NCBI RefSeq assembly: GCF_010093535.1
Contig: NW_022985170.1
Span: 786,016-850,015 of the forward strand
Direction of reading: 5' to 3'
Origin: Lindgomyces ingoldianus
Taxonomy: Eukaryota > Ascomycota > Dothideomycetes > Pleosporales > Lindgomycetaceae
Length of the DNA stretch: 64,000 nt
How positions within the stretch are numbered: the first letter of the stretch is position 1; the number at the start of each line of letters is the position of its first letter. The translations under genes and the position numbers were made by a program. A model generated the notes under the pieces. That model made no database searches and was not told where the DNA came from. It worked only from the letters and a program-made list of their open reading frames with translations. Below are positions 21,846-33,000 of this stretch, piece by piece.

Positions 21846-24800
21846 TCACAGCCCCCAATCCCTCCTCCATTCTGTCCTACCCTGTCTTTTCTCCACCTCC
21901 CTCATCCGCAAATTCCCACTACCCTCCCTAACAACACTCCACTCGGCAACCGTCGCACCAGGCGCTTCCTTCGATCCATTATTCTGATTCCCCTGGACCA
22001 ACAAATGCGCAAATTTGCCGCTCCAGACTGGGGCGTCCAACACAATATTCGTCTGATTGCCTATATACGGTTCGATAACAAACGCATGTTCCGGAATATA
22101 TGGTTGTGAGAGTGCGACTTTCTGGGACCACGTCACATTCACCACTTCACTGGGATCCGCCATAAGGTCGGAGATGTGGAAGCTCAGGCCTGAGGAATTT
22201 GAGAAAAAGACTGAGAATGCGTTCGGAGGTGTGGTACCCCAGTCTAACCGGACTTCTTTGATGGGGTAGTAAGGTGGTCCGACGTCGACGGAGAGGATGG
22301 CGGTCTCGGCTTGAGAGGCAGGTTGCCATTTTGTAGATGTCGCGCCGTCGATAGCGGCAAGTGGGAATTGGCCTGGGATGTATTGGGAGCTGGATGTGAC
22401 GCGCTGTTTACATTGGAGGATGTTGCCAGCGACTGTGTCGGTCTGACCAATTAACCGGTTCTCGACAACTAGAGGCTTTTCGCCTAAGGAGAATTTCCCC
22501 GGTCGTGTACCTAAGGTGACCGGGATCGGTTGCGTGGAAAAGGTCTTGTTTGCGGTTGGTAGAGTGAATTCTTCTGCGGGAAGACGCTCGAGGGTAGTGT
22601 GCGTGGTGTTAGACGTTACATTTATACCATGGCCTTGCCAATAGATGTTTCGATAATTGAGGTACGGAATTTGCGGAGGAAGAGAGGGATCGATATCGAG
22701 TCTATCAATGAAGAGACGGAGACCCAAGTATCCAAACACAGCAACACGATTTGCGCCTCCCATGCCAGTGAGGAAGGGAAACGCAGGATGTGTTCCTCCA
22801 TTAACCTCGTACGTATCGAAGATCTGTTCAGAAAATTGGAACCAAGGCTCTCGAGCATATGGCTGGCTACCGTATAGGTCGTACGAGTAACTTGAGCAGC
22901 CAGAAGGTGAAATCTCATTGGCGACAATGCTGAACACACCATAGGTCATACCTGGACCGTTGGTGGACTGCTTAGCAGCGTAATAGTCGAGATCTCCTAA
23001 ACTATACGGGCTCTCATAGTCCAAAAGATCGTCAATGAGGATGACATCTGCCTGCTTCACTGAGATAGAACCATTCATCGTGCTGTATTCAAGGATAATT
23101 TGCGCTTCCTCGTTGACGGGGAGACGTATCTTCTCTGCCTTCTCTGCCCAGGACTCGTTCACCGGTTCTCCAAACCATCGGTTGAGCGCATTAGCCCGAT
23201 TGAGATGATTTTGGATGAGGGCGGTTGTGAAGCCAGCGTTGTCTACATTGTTGGCATATTCGTCGGGATCGGTGGCATTAGTGAGGACATAGAATCCAGA
23301 GCTTTCGTTGAACGTTAAAAGTTCGCTGAAGAAGTGCGCTATGGAGTTGTGAATAGGAAGCAGCTTCTCCTTGAAATACGCTCCATCTCCGGACACCGCG
23401 TACTGGTTGTAAAACGAGAGGCCGATGTCTCCGTTGATGTGGTACTCGTAGTCGAAACATGGCCCAGTGCCTGTGCAGTTGCCAAATCGGCCGCTGGTCC
23501 AAGGGTATACAGCCCCACCAGCACTAAACTTGCCAGTCCGATTTTGCGAAGAAGCAAAAGCCCCATTTACATTCTCTTGGGCCTGTGTATATTTCTCAAC
23601 CCGGTATTTTACGATTTGATTCGTGGCGTTTGGGTGGGAGACTTGCAAGCCAGGCGCCATCCAGACTTCAGCATCCCAAAAAATGAGTCCGGCATAGCAA
23701 TCAGATCCTAAACCGCAAACAGGAATGCTGTAAATATCGAGACGAGCATTATTCCCAGCTGCCGCGACGGCGTTGGGTCCGATAGTGTTTTGGAGGATGT
23801 AGAAGGGGTTGGTTACTGCAGTGATTTGCTTCTCCAAAATATTCGCAATATTGGGAAGGGAACCGTTTGGAAGATAGTAGCTGTCGACTGAATTCTGCGG
23901 CAGAATGGTGTTCCATTCCTGGATGTGTGTGTGTAGGAGCTTCACAAAGCCATTCGACGCCCCTGTACTTGAAGCATTGCTGGCGACACCCTTTGGATCC
24001 ACGAACGCATCGGATGAAGCTATTCCAATGTATTTCTCCACCTCAGCAGTCTGGCCAGCAACTAGACTGAGCCTGACGGACTGTGCGATTGAAGATTGAT
24101 TGCGTCCAAAACGCCCGTCGGGAACGTGAGCCCGAGTCTCCAAATCGACACACTCGTTCCCCTTGAGTGTAGAGTAGATATAGCCTGTGACATTGCTAAT
24201 GCCACTAGGCCTCACCGCCGACCAAATAGTTGGAGTATCCGTCTCGTATCCCTTATCAGCGAACTCGCTCCTGACGGCACAATCTCCCTCCAGCACATCA
24301 TAAACCGTGACTTCCATATCCCGGCTCGTTGTAAGCTTGAGCTGGACCACAGCCTGGTTGACGTAGAGCTTGTGGAGAAATACGCTGTATTCAATCCTGA
24401 TATCGCCCTCGCCTCCGGGTTTCCATGTGTAGCTCCAGCTGAGAACCGCAGCACCGACATCGAGGGTCGACGAGAAACCTTCTAGTTCGTCGGGATTGAC
24501 TGAAGCATTTAGAATCGCGCCATTCGCCTCCACCACCAGTCCCGCCCAGTGTGGAATGCCAGCGATTGTGCTTTCACCGCCGAACTGGTATAGCCAGGGA
24601 TAGTTGGATCCGTTTGTCCGGGGCTGTTCGTTGTAGAACCCGGCAATCGTCGCAAAGGTTTGTCGTCGGTTGAAGAGCGGCCAGCCATTGATTCCATCGT
24701 CATTTACCGGAGTGTCGACTTCGAAAAAGGGGCCAGTGGCCGCAAGATTGATTCCCAAATAACCATTCGATAGGGACAATCGATTTTGGTAGTGTCCTTG

Positions 24801-24932
24801 AAACAATTTCTGCGTAGTGAGGTGCCAATTGTCATCATCCCAAGAAACGCCTTGAAATCGAGTTTCGTAACTAATAGCCAATACACCAGTGACCCAAAGG
24901 AATAAAGAGTATATCCATATTTTACGCTCCAT
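21846..24932 (-). CDS. treA: Secreted acid trehalase, GH65 family (1028 aa)
   Basis: One uninterrupted exon of 1029 codons. I chose the ATG at 24930-24932 because it opens a signal peptide (MERKIWIYSLFLWVTGVLA); the frame stays open 71 codons upstream but lacks a better start. It hydrolyses trehalose to two glucoses outside the cell or in the vacuole. The GH65 layout is clear: an N-terminal beta-sandwich with GYLGINLAATGPFFEVD, then the (alpha/alpha)6 barrel with FWDAEVWMAPG in the substrate-binding region and SPSGCSSYSYDLYGSQPY near the active site. A C-terminal discoidin-like beta domain (PLAAIDGATSTKW) is typical of fungal Ath1/Atc1/TreA. Many N-glycosylation sequons fit secretion. Length agrees with the family (about 1000-1100 aa). 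Product ATG aside, the model needs no splicing. Confidence 0.95.
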   Translation of the reverse strand: MERKIWIYSLFLWVTGVLAISYETRFQGVSWDDDNWHLTTQKLFQGHYQNRLSLSNGYLGINLAATGPFFEVDTPVNDDGINGWPLFNRRQTFATIAGFYNEQPRTNGSNYPWLYQFGGESTIAGIPHWAGLVVEANGAILNASVNPDELEGFSSTLDVGAAVLSWSYTWKPGGEGDIRIEYSVFLHKLYVNQAVVQLKLTTSRDMEVTVYDVLEGDCAVRSEFADKGYETDTPTIWSAVRPSGISNVTGYIYSTLKGNECVDLETRAHVPDGRFGRNQSSIAQSVRLSLVAGQTAEVEKYIGIASSDAFVDPKGVASNASSTGASNGFVKLLHTHIQEWNTILPQNSVDSYYLPNGSLPNIANILEKQITAVTNPFYILQNTIGPNAVAAAGNNARLDIYSIPVCGLGSDCYAGLIFWDAEVWMAPGLQVSHPNATNQIVKYRVEKYTQAQENVNGAFASSQNRTGKFSAGGAVYPWTSGRFGNCTGTGPCFDYEYHINGDIGLSFYNQYAVSGDGAYFKEKLLPIHNSIAHFFSELLTFNESSGFYVLTNATDPDEYANNVDNAGFTTALIQNHLNRANALNRWFGEPVNESWAEKAEKIRLPVNEEAQIILEYSTMNGSISVKQADVILIDDLLDYESPYSLGDLDYYAAKQSTNGPGMTYGVFSIVANEISPSGCSSYSYDLYGSQPYAREPWFQFSEQIFDTYEVNGGTHPAFPFLTGMGGANRVAVFGYLGLRLFIDRLDIDPSLPPQIPYLNYRNIYWQGHGINVTSNTTHTTLERLPAEEFTLPTANKTFSTQPIPVTLGTRPGKFSLGEKPLVVENRLIGQTDTVAGNILQCKQRVTSSSQYIPGQFPLAAIDGATSTKWQPASQAETAILSVDVGPPYYPIKEVRLDWGTTPPNAFSVFFSNSSGLSFHISDLMADPSEVVNVTWSQKVALSQPYIPEHAFVIEPYIGNQTNIVLDAPVWSGKFAHLLVQGNQNNGSKEAPGATVAEWSVVREGSGNLRMREVEKRQGRTEWRRDWGL

Positions 24933-26242
24933 GTTTAGTGACGGTTTTAGGGATAGGGTGTCCAGAGGGCTAGCTAGGGGGTTGGTTGGCCGGAGAACCT
25001 CAGTTTTGAGGTGTAGATACGAGCGTACCTTGTCGTTGCCTGATCTTTGTAGAATTTGAAAGAACGCCCTAAGCATGCAATCGTCAACGGCTACACTAAA
25101 AGGAAAGAGCATAATGCTGGCACAACTAGCATAATGCTGGAACAACTAGCATAATCTCCCGACCAGTAAACATGAGCAGGGAGGTCCTAAATAGCCATGC
25201 ACATACATACCTTCTTAGAGATTCCAAGAAACGACCTTGGTCATGTACAAACCATCCACGTCTCGTCAGCCAGGCCTCTTCGACACTCTCAAATTAAGCC
25301 AGAAGTTCTCAGCAGAAAGCAAGACAAAGACAGATGAACATGCAGATCTACCAACTTCCTCTATACATCGCGACGAACCAGGAACCTTATGTATGTAGAA
25401 GCCCAGGACCACGCTCCACAAATCAGGATCCATCATCCAACTGTCGATCCCCAAGGCCGGGAACCCGTCATCTGTCTTTACCCCGCTAGTCAACTGGTTT
25501 GTCAATCATTCTGCTCGCATTCCCTGCTTCCGCACCCCGGTACTTGTGTAGCTGTAGGTCCTTTGTTTTGCTGCTATTATCTCTCCACGGTGATGTTCTG
25601 CAGTGACATCAATGGCACGCCTAGCGGCGAAGTTTTTCGAAAGTTGCTTGTTTGAACGGGCGTTTGAGCCTCCCCCGCAAAATGGCGTTGGTTGGCGTTT
25701 CCAAGGCTCCTTCCTGATTGGTAAGGTGCATGCGCGCCGCCTACGGACGCCAAGCCGGCATCGGTGACCTCATTTCTCTGCTCCGTGACTTGGCTCAAAA
25801 TGTGGCCGACCAATTGACCTCCCTGGTACGGGACCGTCCATCGAATGGCACCACCTGTCGTATCACGTATCACCACGGAACCCGAGTTTACATGCAGGTC
25901 TTCATTCAAAATACGAGACATTGGTGTTACCCCAACGTGCATGCTTACAGTACTCTCCATTAATTCCCGCACTTTGCTTGCATCCTACTGTTTCCCTCAT
26001 CGTGTTGAATCTCGTGAGAAAAATGGAAATCTATGCTAATATCATCCGCCTATATAGATCGGTTATGTCCAGAAAACCCCTCCCATGTGCTTGCTTGCTT
26101 GTTGAATTAAATCCGACCTACTCTCACCTAGAAACTCCCTCGCTGGCTGGCTTGCTGTTGAAAAGAAATGCCAAACGCCTAATGCTGCCGTTGCCACTTT
26201 TGGGCTGCTCAAGTTGCTTTGCCCACCCACGTAGAGAATAAA
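24933..26242. other. Promoter region of trehalase and 3' flank of GCV2
   Basis: The 1.3 kb interval holds a 20-bp direct repeat near 25108-25156 (listed separately). Other frames (for example 25577-25972 minus) lack motifs. No gene is supported. Confidence 0.5.
25108..25156. repeat. 20-bp direct repeat upstream of trehalase
   Basis: AGCATAATGCTGGCACAACT is followed at once by AGCATAATGCTGGAACAACT (one mismatch) and then by a partial third copy, AGCATAAT. Each unit contains the palindrome-like AGCATAATGCT. The repeat lies about 180 bases upstream of the trehalase ATG, so it may be a regulatory tandem site or may lie in the 5' leader. Confidence 0.75.
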
Positions 26243-29200
26243 TTATGTGGAGGTGGGAGCAGCTTCACCTGTCAAGTCCTCAAGACTCTCGACAGGTGCA
26301 CAAGTACAGAAGAGATTCGTATCGCCGTAAGCTGGACAAAGATTAGTTTGCCATCTATGGGCAGCAGCATGCACGCAATGAGCGAGCTCAAGAGAGGAAT
26401 GAGTACTAACCATCATCTAATCTTGTGACCGAGGGCCAGAACTTCTTCTCCTTGAGATACGGCAACGGATACGCCGCCTTCTCTCGACTATACGGACGAT
26501 CCCACCCCCCAACTATCAAATCCTTTTGTGAATGCGGCGCCATCTTCAACACGTTTCCTTCCTTCGGTTGCTCACCCTTCTCCACCGCCTCGATCTCTTT
26601 CCGGATTGATATCAGCGCATCACAGAAACGATCGAGCTCCTCCTTACTCTCCGACTCAGTAGGTTCAATCATAAGCGTGTTGGCGACAGGCCATGACATC
26701 GTGGGGGCATGAAATCCGTAGTCCTGGAGGCGCTTGGCAACGTCAATAGCTTCGATGCCAGCCGTCTCTTTGAATCTTCGGACATCGAGAATGAATTCGT
26801 GGGCGCAGCGGCCATTTTCATTAGTGTAGAGTATGGGGTAGTGCGGTCGGAGGCGGGAGAGGATATAGTTGGCGTTTAGGAGGCCGACTTTGGTGGCTTG
26901 TGTTAGTCCGACTGAGCCCATCATCTTGATATATGCCCAGCTGATAGGCAGCAGGCTTGCGCTTCCCCACGGAGCCCCGCTGATAGGGGGAATTGCGTTT
27001 TGACCTCCCACGTTAGCATACAGGTGACCTGGTAAGAAAGGGGCAAGATGCTCTTTCACTCCAATGGGTCCGACACCAGGCCCGCCTCCTCCGTGTGGTA
27101 TGCAGAATGTTTTATGCAGGTTGAGGTGACATACATCGGCTCCAATCTCCCCTGGAGAGCAAAGCCCAATCTGTGCGTTCATGTTCGCTCCATCCATGTA
27201 CACTTGGCCTCCGTGTTGGTGGATGAGCTCGCACACTTCCTTAATCTTAGGCTCGAATATGCCAAAGGTACTGGGGTAGGTGATCATGATGGCACTGAGC
27301 TCTTCACTGTGTCTTTTGCACTTGGCTTTCAGGTCCTCAATGTCTAAGTTTCCGGTAGCCGTGTCGCATTTGATGGGAACAACCCGCATTCCAGCCATAG
27401 CTGCACTTGCCGGATTGGTTCCGTGGGCTGAAACCGGTATCAAGCAGATATCTCGCTTCTTCTCTGACTGCTGTTCCTGGTACTTTCGAATTACTCGTAA
27501 TCCAGCGAACTCGCCTTGGGCGCCAGAGTTAGGTTGCACTGAGACTGAGTGGAAGCCAGTTATGCTTGCTAAATCTTCCTCTAATTGTTGTATAAGCATC
27601 GTGTACCCTTTGGCTTTGCTAGCCGGCGTAAATGGGTGCATTTCCGACACTGCAGCCAAGGACAGTGGCGCCATCTCCGTTGTGGCGTTCAATTTCATTG
27701 TGCAAGATCCTAGCGGTATCATCGAATGAACGAGTGAGAGGTCTTTGGATTGCAGATGGTGAATGTATCGTAAGAGTTCAGTTTCGGAATGGTGGGAATT
27801 AAAGACCGGATGGGTGAGAAACGGGCTCGATCTTCTAAACGGAACAGGGGGAGGTTTTAGTTCCACTAGCAGTTGATCCAAAATTTTAGAGCTTCCCTTC
27901 CACCCAAAGGCTTCTAGGAGAAGGCGTGCTTCACGGGTGGTCGTAGTTTCGTCAACTGTAATGCCGATATGATTTTGGTCGAATTGTCGTACTTGTATTG
28001 AATATGTTTCCATTCTTTGAAGCAATTCCACCGTCTTGTCGCTGGTGTTGACCACAATCGTATCGAAATTGACAGGTGCATTGTCTAGTCGCCCCCGTTG
28101 GCCAGTTCGATATCCCAATTGAATAATAGCGTCTTGAATGTGCCTAGCCTTGGCAATGACGCTTCTTGCAATATTTGTGAGGCCATTTGGACCGTGATAA
28201 ATGGCATAGAATGCACTCATGTTTGCCAGTAAAGCCTGGGCTGTACAAATGTTGCTCGTCGCCTTCTCGCGGCGAATATGTTGCTCTCGAGTCTGTAGTG
28301 CGAGCCTTGCTGCGGGATCTCCAAGTCGATCTTTGGAGAGACCAATCAGCCGCCCGGGAATCTTCCGCTTGTATTGTTCGGTACACGCAAAGAAGGCAGC
28401 GTGCGGCCCACCGTAACCCATAGGCACGCCAAAGCGTTGGGAACTCCCAAAAGCGACATCGGCGCCAAACTCACCAGGCGGAGTTAGAACGGTCAGAGCT
28501 AGAAGATCTGTAGCTACACTCAAACTCGCACCGTGCTTATGCACTTTCTCGGATAAGCCACGGAAGTCTTCCACTCCTCCTTCGGTGTCAGGATATTGGA
28601 CTAAGACGCCAACCAGATCGTCACCAAGTTCCTCAACTCTTTTGCAACCATCCGCCAAAACGTCATCGACTTCAATCGTGATACCAAATCCTTCGGCGCG
28701 CGAGTGGAGAACAGCAATTGTATGGGGGTGGCACATGTTAGACACAAGATATGTCTTGTTTGTGCGCTTCTGTCGAGAAAGAGGCAATGCACCGAGGGAG
28801 AGTGTCATAGCTTCGGCCGCAGCGGTGGGCTCGTCGAGAACTGAGGCATTTGCGATTGGGAGTGACGTTAGGTCGGATACCATGGTCTGAAAGTTGAGCA
28901 GGGACTCCAGTCTGCCTTGGCTTATTTCTGGCTGGTATGGCGTATAGCTCGTGTACCATGCTGGATTCTCCAGCACATTTCTCTGAATTACGGCAGGGAC
29001 GTGTGTGCCATAGTACCCGCAACCCATAAAATTTATATTCTTGTGGTTGTTTTCCATCATTCTACCGACGGCGAAGTTAAGCTTGCTTTCAGGCACACCA
29101 TGCTCTGAGAAATGAGGCGGGAAACTGCGGACCGTGGACTGGATTTTAAGCGGCTTGGACGAGAGAATGTTCGGTGGAATGACCTGTTTCACAAAATCAT

Positions 29201-29516
29201 CTAGAGTCTTGACTGGAGGGTCAAGCACTTTGAGCATTTGCTCTACTGAAGCCGCAGACGGGCCAATATGACGGCGCGGGAAAGTGTCAAGGGGTTCGTA
29301 CGCCTTAATAGGCTCGTTTGGGTTCGGCTCGACTTCCAGGACATCATTTGCGGAGGTGGAGTAAAATGCTCGCCTTGAGAACAGTGGGAGGAGACCACGT
29401 GAGACAGGAAAGTTCTGGAGCCGTCTCAGTTGGTGTGAACGAGGCAATTGGCTAAGCTGAGTAGAACGAATGGCCCGTCCGGCAGAGCTGGCCGCTCTGA
29501 GCCATGTGCTCTGCAT
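26243..29516 (-). CDS. GCV2: Glycine dehydrogenase (decarboxylating) P-protein, mitochondrial (1064 aa)
   Basis: Exons (minus) 29516-26411 and 26331-26243 join to 1064 codons. P-protein decarboxylates glycine with PLP and passes the aminomethyl group to the lipoyl H-protein in the mitochondrial matrix, feeding one-carbon metabolism. The N-terminus is Arg/Ser-rich as in a presequence. The GCVP N-domain begins RRHIGPSAASVEQML. The PLP lysine is in HLNLHKTFCIPHGGGGPG, and the glycine-rich PLP loop region is intact. Without the 79-bp intron the reading frame would stop at 26406 after LDDG; splicing (GTTAGT..CAG) restores the conserved tail AYGDTNLFCTCAPVE and adds 29 residues. The conserved tail is strong evidence for the intron despite its weak donor. 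Confidence 0.95.
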
Positions 29517-30060
29517 TTTTTGACGCTCTTATATGTCAATGGGGCACACAGAGCAGCCCTGACGGGCCGAGTATCGTCTTTTTGGCGGCCAGTATCGCTG
29601 TGAGCAGCAGTGGGGTGAGTGATGTGGACAGGAATTTATTCGATAATGGCTTATGTCGGCAATTGCCACTTGCGGAATTCAAGAGGAATTGCGAGCTTGT
29701 CGGTATCAAGGATGTGGATGAGGGCCAACTAGAATGTAAAACAAACAATTGGAAAAGAGGTAGCTTGGGGGAACTGAGGTTTTTGGAGGTGGTGTGCGCA
29801 AAGACACGAGTCACAGTGAAGAACTGGGGAGGTTTCCCTCTCGCCGCCATTCGCGAACCGTGAATTTCCGAACTTTTGTAGCTCGGCGCGTTGATAAGCT
29901 CGGAGCACGGGCCATACGGCGAGTTGGAGCGTTTGATGATGAAATGGATTAGCTCCGCCCGCCCGCCAATCATGCCCCGCCACCAACAGCCACATTCACC
30001 ATCGTCGTTCCACATTATGTAACGGGTCCTGAACGCCCAGCAACGGCTTCAATTCAGAAT
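29517..30060. other. Promoter of GCV2 and 3' flank of NTE1
   Basis: The 544-base stretch separates two minus-strand genes. Frames crossing it on both strands carry no motif, so no gene is called. Confidence 0.5.
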
Positions 30061-33000
30061 CTATATGCTCGCCCGTCGCGGCGCCATGGTGCGCCTGAGG
30101 TTCTTCTCCTTCTCTGTTTCTTCCGTAACTGGGAGCACTCCTTGCTCCCTCAGCTGACCAAGAAACTCCCGGCCGTACTCATAGCCGACCTGGTAGATTT
30201 CCTCGAACTTTGCAAAGTCAAGCGTGCCGTAGGGGTCAATGGGCGGACGCATATATCTGCATCCGGGCGTGTTCTTGGCCCGCTCAAGAGCATCGTAGCT
30301 GGACACATATGCGAGCCGCGACTGAATTTCAGAGAGCGTTGGTGGGTTGGTATAGGATGAAAAGGGGTTCCAACGATTGAGGATCGCCCAGAAACCCGAA
30401 AGGGAGTCGCCGAATGACTGCGGTGTGGTGTCGTCAAGGCTCCCTACGTCGACTGCGAAGATTACGTCTGCACCCAGGCTTTTCATGTGGGCGACCGTGA
30501 GATTGTCAATGTATCCTCCGTCTAAGAGCATGCTCCCATTGTCGCAGAGAGGTGGAAGCAGACCAGCAAGAGACATGGACGCTCGCACGTACCTCCAAAC
30601 GTAGCCGCTAGTGTGGATTTCTGACCGGCTTCTGCTGATGTTAGTTGTGTTACAGTAAAATTCGAGCCAAAAGTCCTCCATCTGCGAATTCCCGAATGTC
30701 TTGAAGATGCCTCGATTGAATTCGTGGCCAGTGGTATATGATGCGCTACAAAAGTTAGCTTTGTGTATTAGAAACAAGATTGATAAACTTACGAGGGATA
30801 TGTGAGGTCAAGAGCAAATCTCCACATGCTTCCCATGCGACCAGCGAACTTCTTAGCCCTTCCGTACATTGGCACGACATCTGCATCCCAGGCATAGAGT
30901 GCGCCAATAAACGCTCCAATAGACGTCCCGCCCACTATATCAATAGGAATTCCCGCTTCCTCGAGGGCACGGATGATGCCAATCTGTGAAATGCCTCGAG
31001 CGCCTCCTCCTCCGAGAACAAGTCCTACCGACTTGCCACAAAGACGCCTCGCCAGTCGGTGAAAGTCTCCTTTGAATGGCGTTTCTGCAGAGTAGAGGGG
31101 TGTTTGTCGGACCTTCCTTGAGGTATATTTTTGGATCTCAGCTTGCAACACCTGTACTCGTTGCTTGAGGGCGCTCCCAAAACGACGTCCAGCCGGATGG
31201 ACAGGTTCGGGGGTCGTGCGGAAAGACATCTGAATGTGGTGGTGGCTACCATTTACCCAAGGGCGATTCCGCAACCATTGTCGAGTTAGGCCAGGCTGGC
31301 AGAATCTTTCCGAGTGCAGAATGACAAGCTCTTTACGGGCTGTGGTTTTGGTGGTCAGAAGGAACCGCTCATACTCTCCAATGTTAGGTGAGCCTTCTGC
31401 TAGCCCCACTAAAAGAATGCAGTCGGCTTGACTAATGCAAGTCTGTGTCCACGGTGACTTGACTGTCGTATCAGCAACGTAGAGTACTAAGCCATATTTC
31501 TCCTCTAGGTCGGCTAGATACTGTGATAATTTAAGCTTTCCCATACGATTGAATGCGTGCCGCCCCAGATGGTTTAGAATAGCGGCTTGGTTCAGAGACA
31601 CCACACTGTTGGGCGTTCCGATCTGATTCAATGCATTCATCAGCCGACCCGCGAATTCTACTACTGGAATCCCAGCCGTAACCGGAAGAATAGCGACAGT
31701 GCGAAGGTTCACCGTAGAAGACACATTGCTGCGGGTTGCTTTTGAGCTTCGTTCCTTAGTTTGTTTGTGGAGGGGATCGTCAGTCAATGCTCTCATGCGG
31801 GAAGCAATAATCTTCGATATCTTAATAGTAATACCAGGATGCTCTAATGCGAGACTGTTGAAGAGCGTCTTTGGAAATTTGGCAAGTTCCGTATCTCGGA
31901 TGGCATGGAGAGAACCAGGACGAGCGGATTCAGTAAGGACTTCGAGTTCGCCAACGCTGTCCCCTTGACCATATTCACCGATGACTTTCATCCCATTATT
32001 TTCACCATCTCGAATCGCACGTAAACGACCATTAAGGACAATGTATATCGCATCGCTCTCATCTCCCTGGTTGTAAATGATTTGTCCAGCGTTCACTTGG
32101 ACCCACTCTAAAGCGAAGTCGATGTGCAAAATGAGGCGGGGGAGGAGTGTCGTCAGCCGCTTTGCCATCGTCAGAAGCACGACCGGATATCGATCAACTA
32201 TCCTTTCGATGGAGGCCCTGGGCAAGAATCCAACGTAGACGTCGGTCTTTGCAGTAACATCAATGAAAGATCTGTAGGAGGAAACGGTACCCAAATATCC
32301 AGCAAGACCGCCAGGCTTTGTTAGGAATAGACTCTTCCTGGACCTTTTCTTTTTCCCGCCATCCGCAGCACGTCCCATCGAAGAGTTTGTCATTGTCCGC
32401 TTCAGTGGGCCACCGAAGAGCTCCGACTCAGCCATACCAGGTGTAGCTGGGAGAGTGCCAAGTACATTCGGCGCTTGTTGGTCTTCCTCCACAGGCACAC
32501 TAACATCGAGGAATCCATCGATAACGTAATAAAGCCCGGGATTCCTCTCCCCTTGCTCGACGAGGACGGCGCCCTTAGGGAAGAAAACAATCTCGACGTC
32601 GTTGACTATCTCTTCAAGAATGTTATGATGGCCGCTCACACTGAGATTTGAGAGACCAGATGCTGAGACTATTGACTCAGTATCTCCATCACGCGACGCT
32701 TCATATGGATCGATAAAGCCAAAGGCATTAGTAAATATCGCCTTTTGGCGTTTTGCGTCAAAAGAGACCAGGCGTGGAGATTGCTCAACCGACACTGGCT
32801 TCGTAACGGGGTTCTCCATGTTCGTCAACCCAATCGCCTTGAACATGCAGTCAAGTACGGACTCTCGAAAGATGGTCGCTTCATCTACAGATTCTTGGCG
32901 ATGGAGAGCTGCTGGACGCCCTAGTGGAGAAGCAAAGGGATTTGGAGAACCAGAATCGAGAAGAGTCCGGGAGTCGCGACGGTTCTCTTGTTGATAAGGC

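Noticed and set aside
24933..25145. 71-codon N-terminal extension of trehalase
   Set aside because: It would bury the signal peptide, begins at a non-ATG codon, and overlaps the upstream 20-bp direct repeat.
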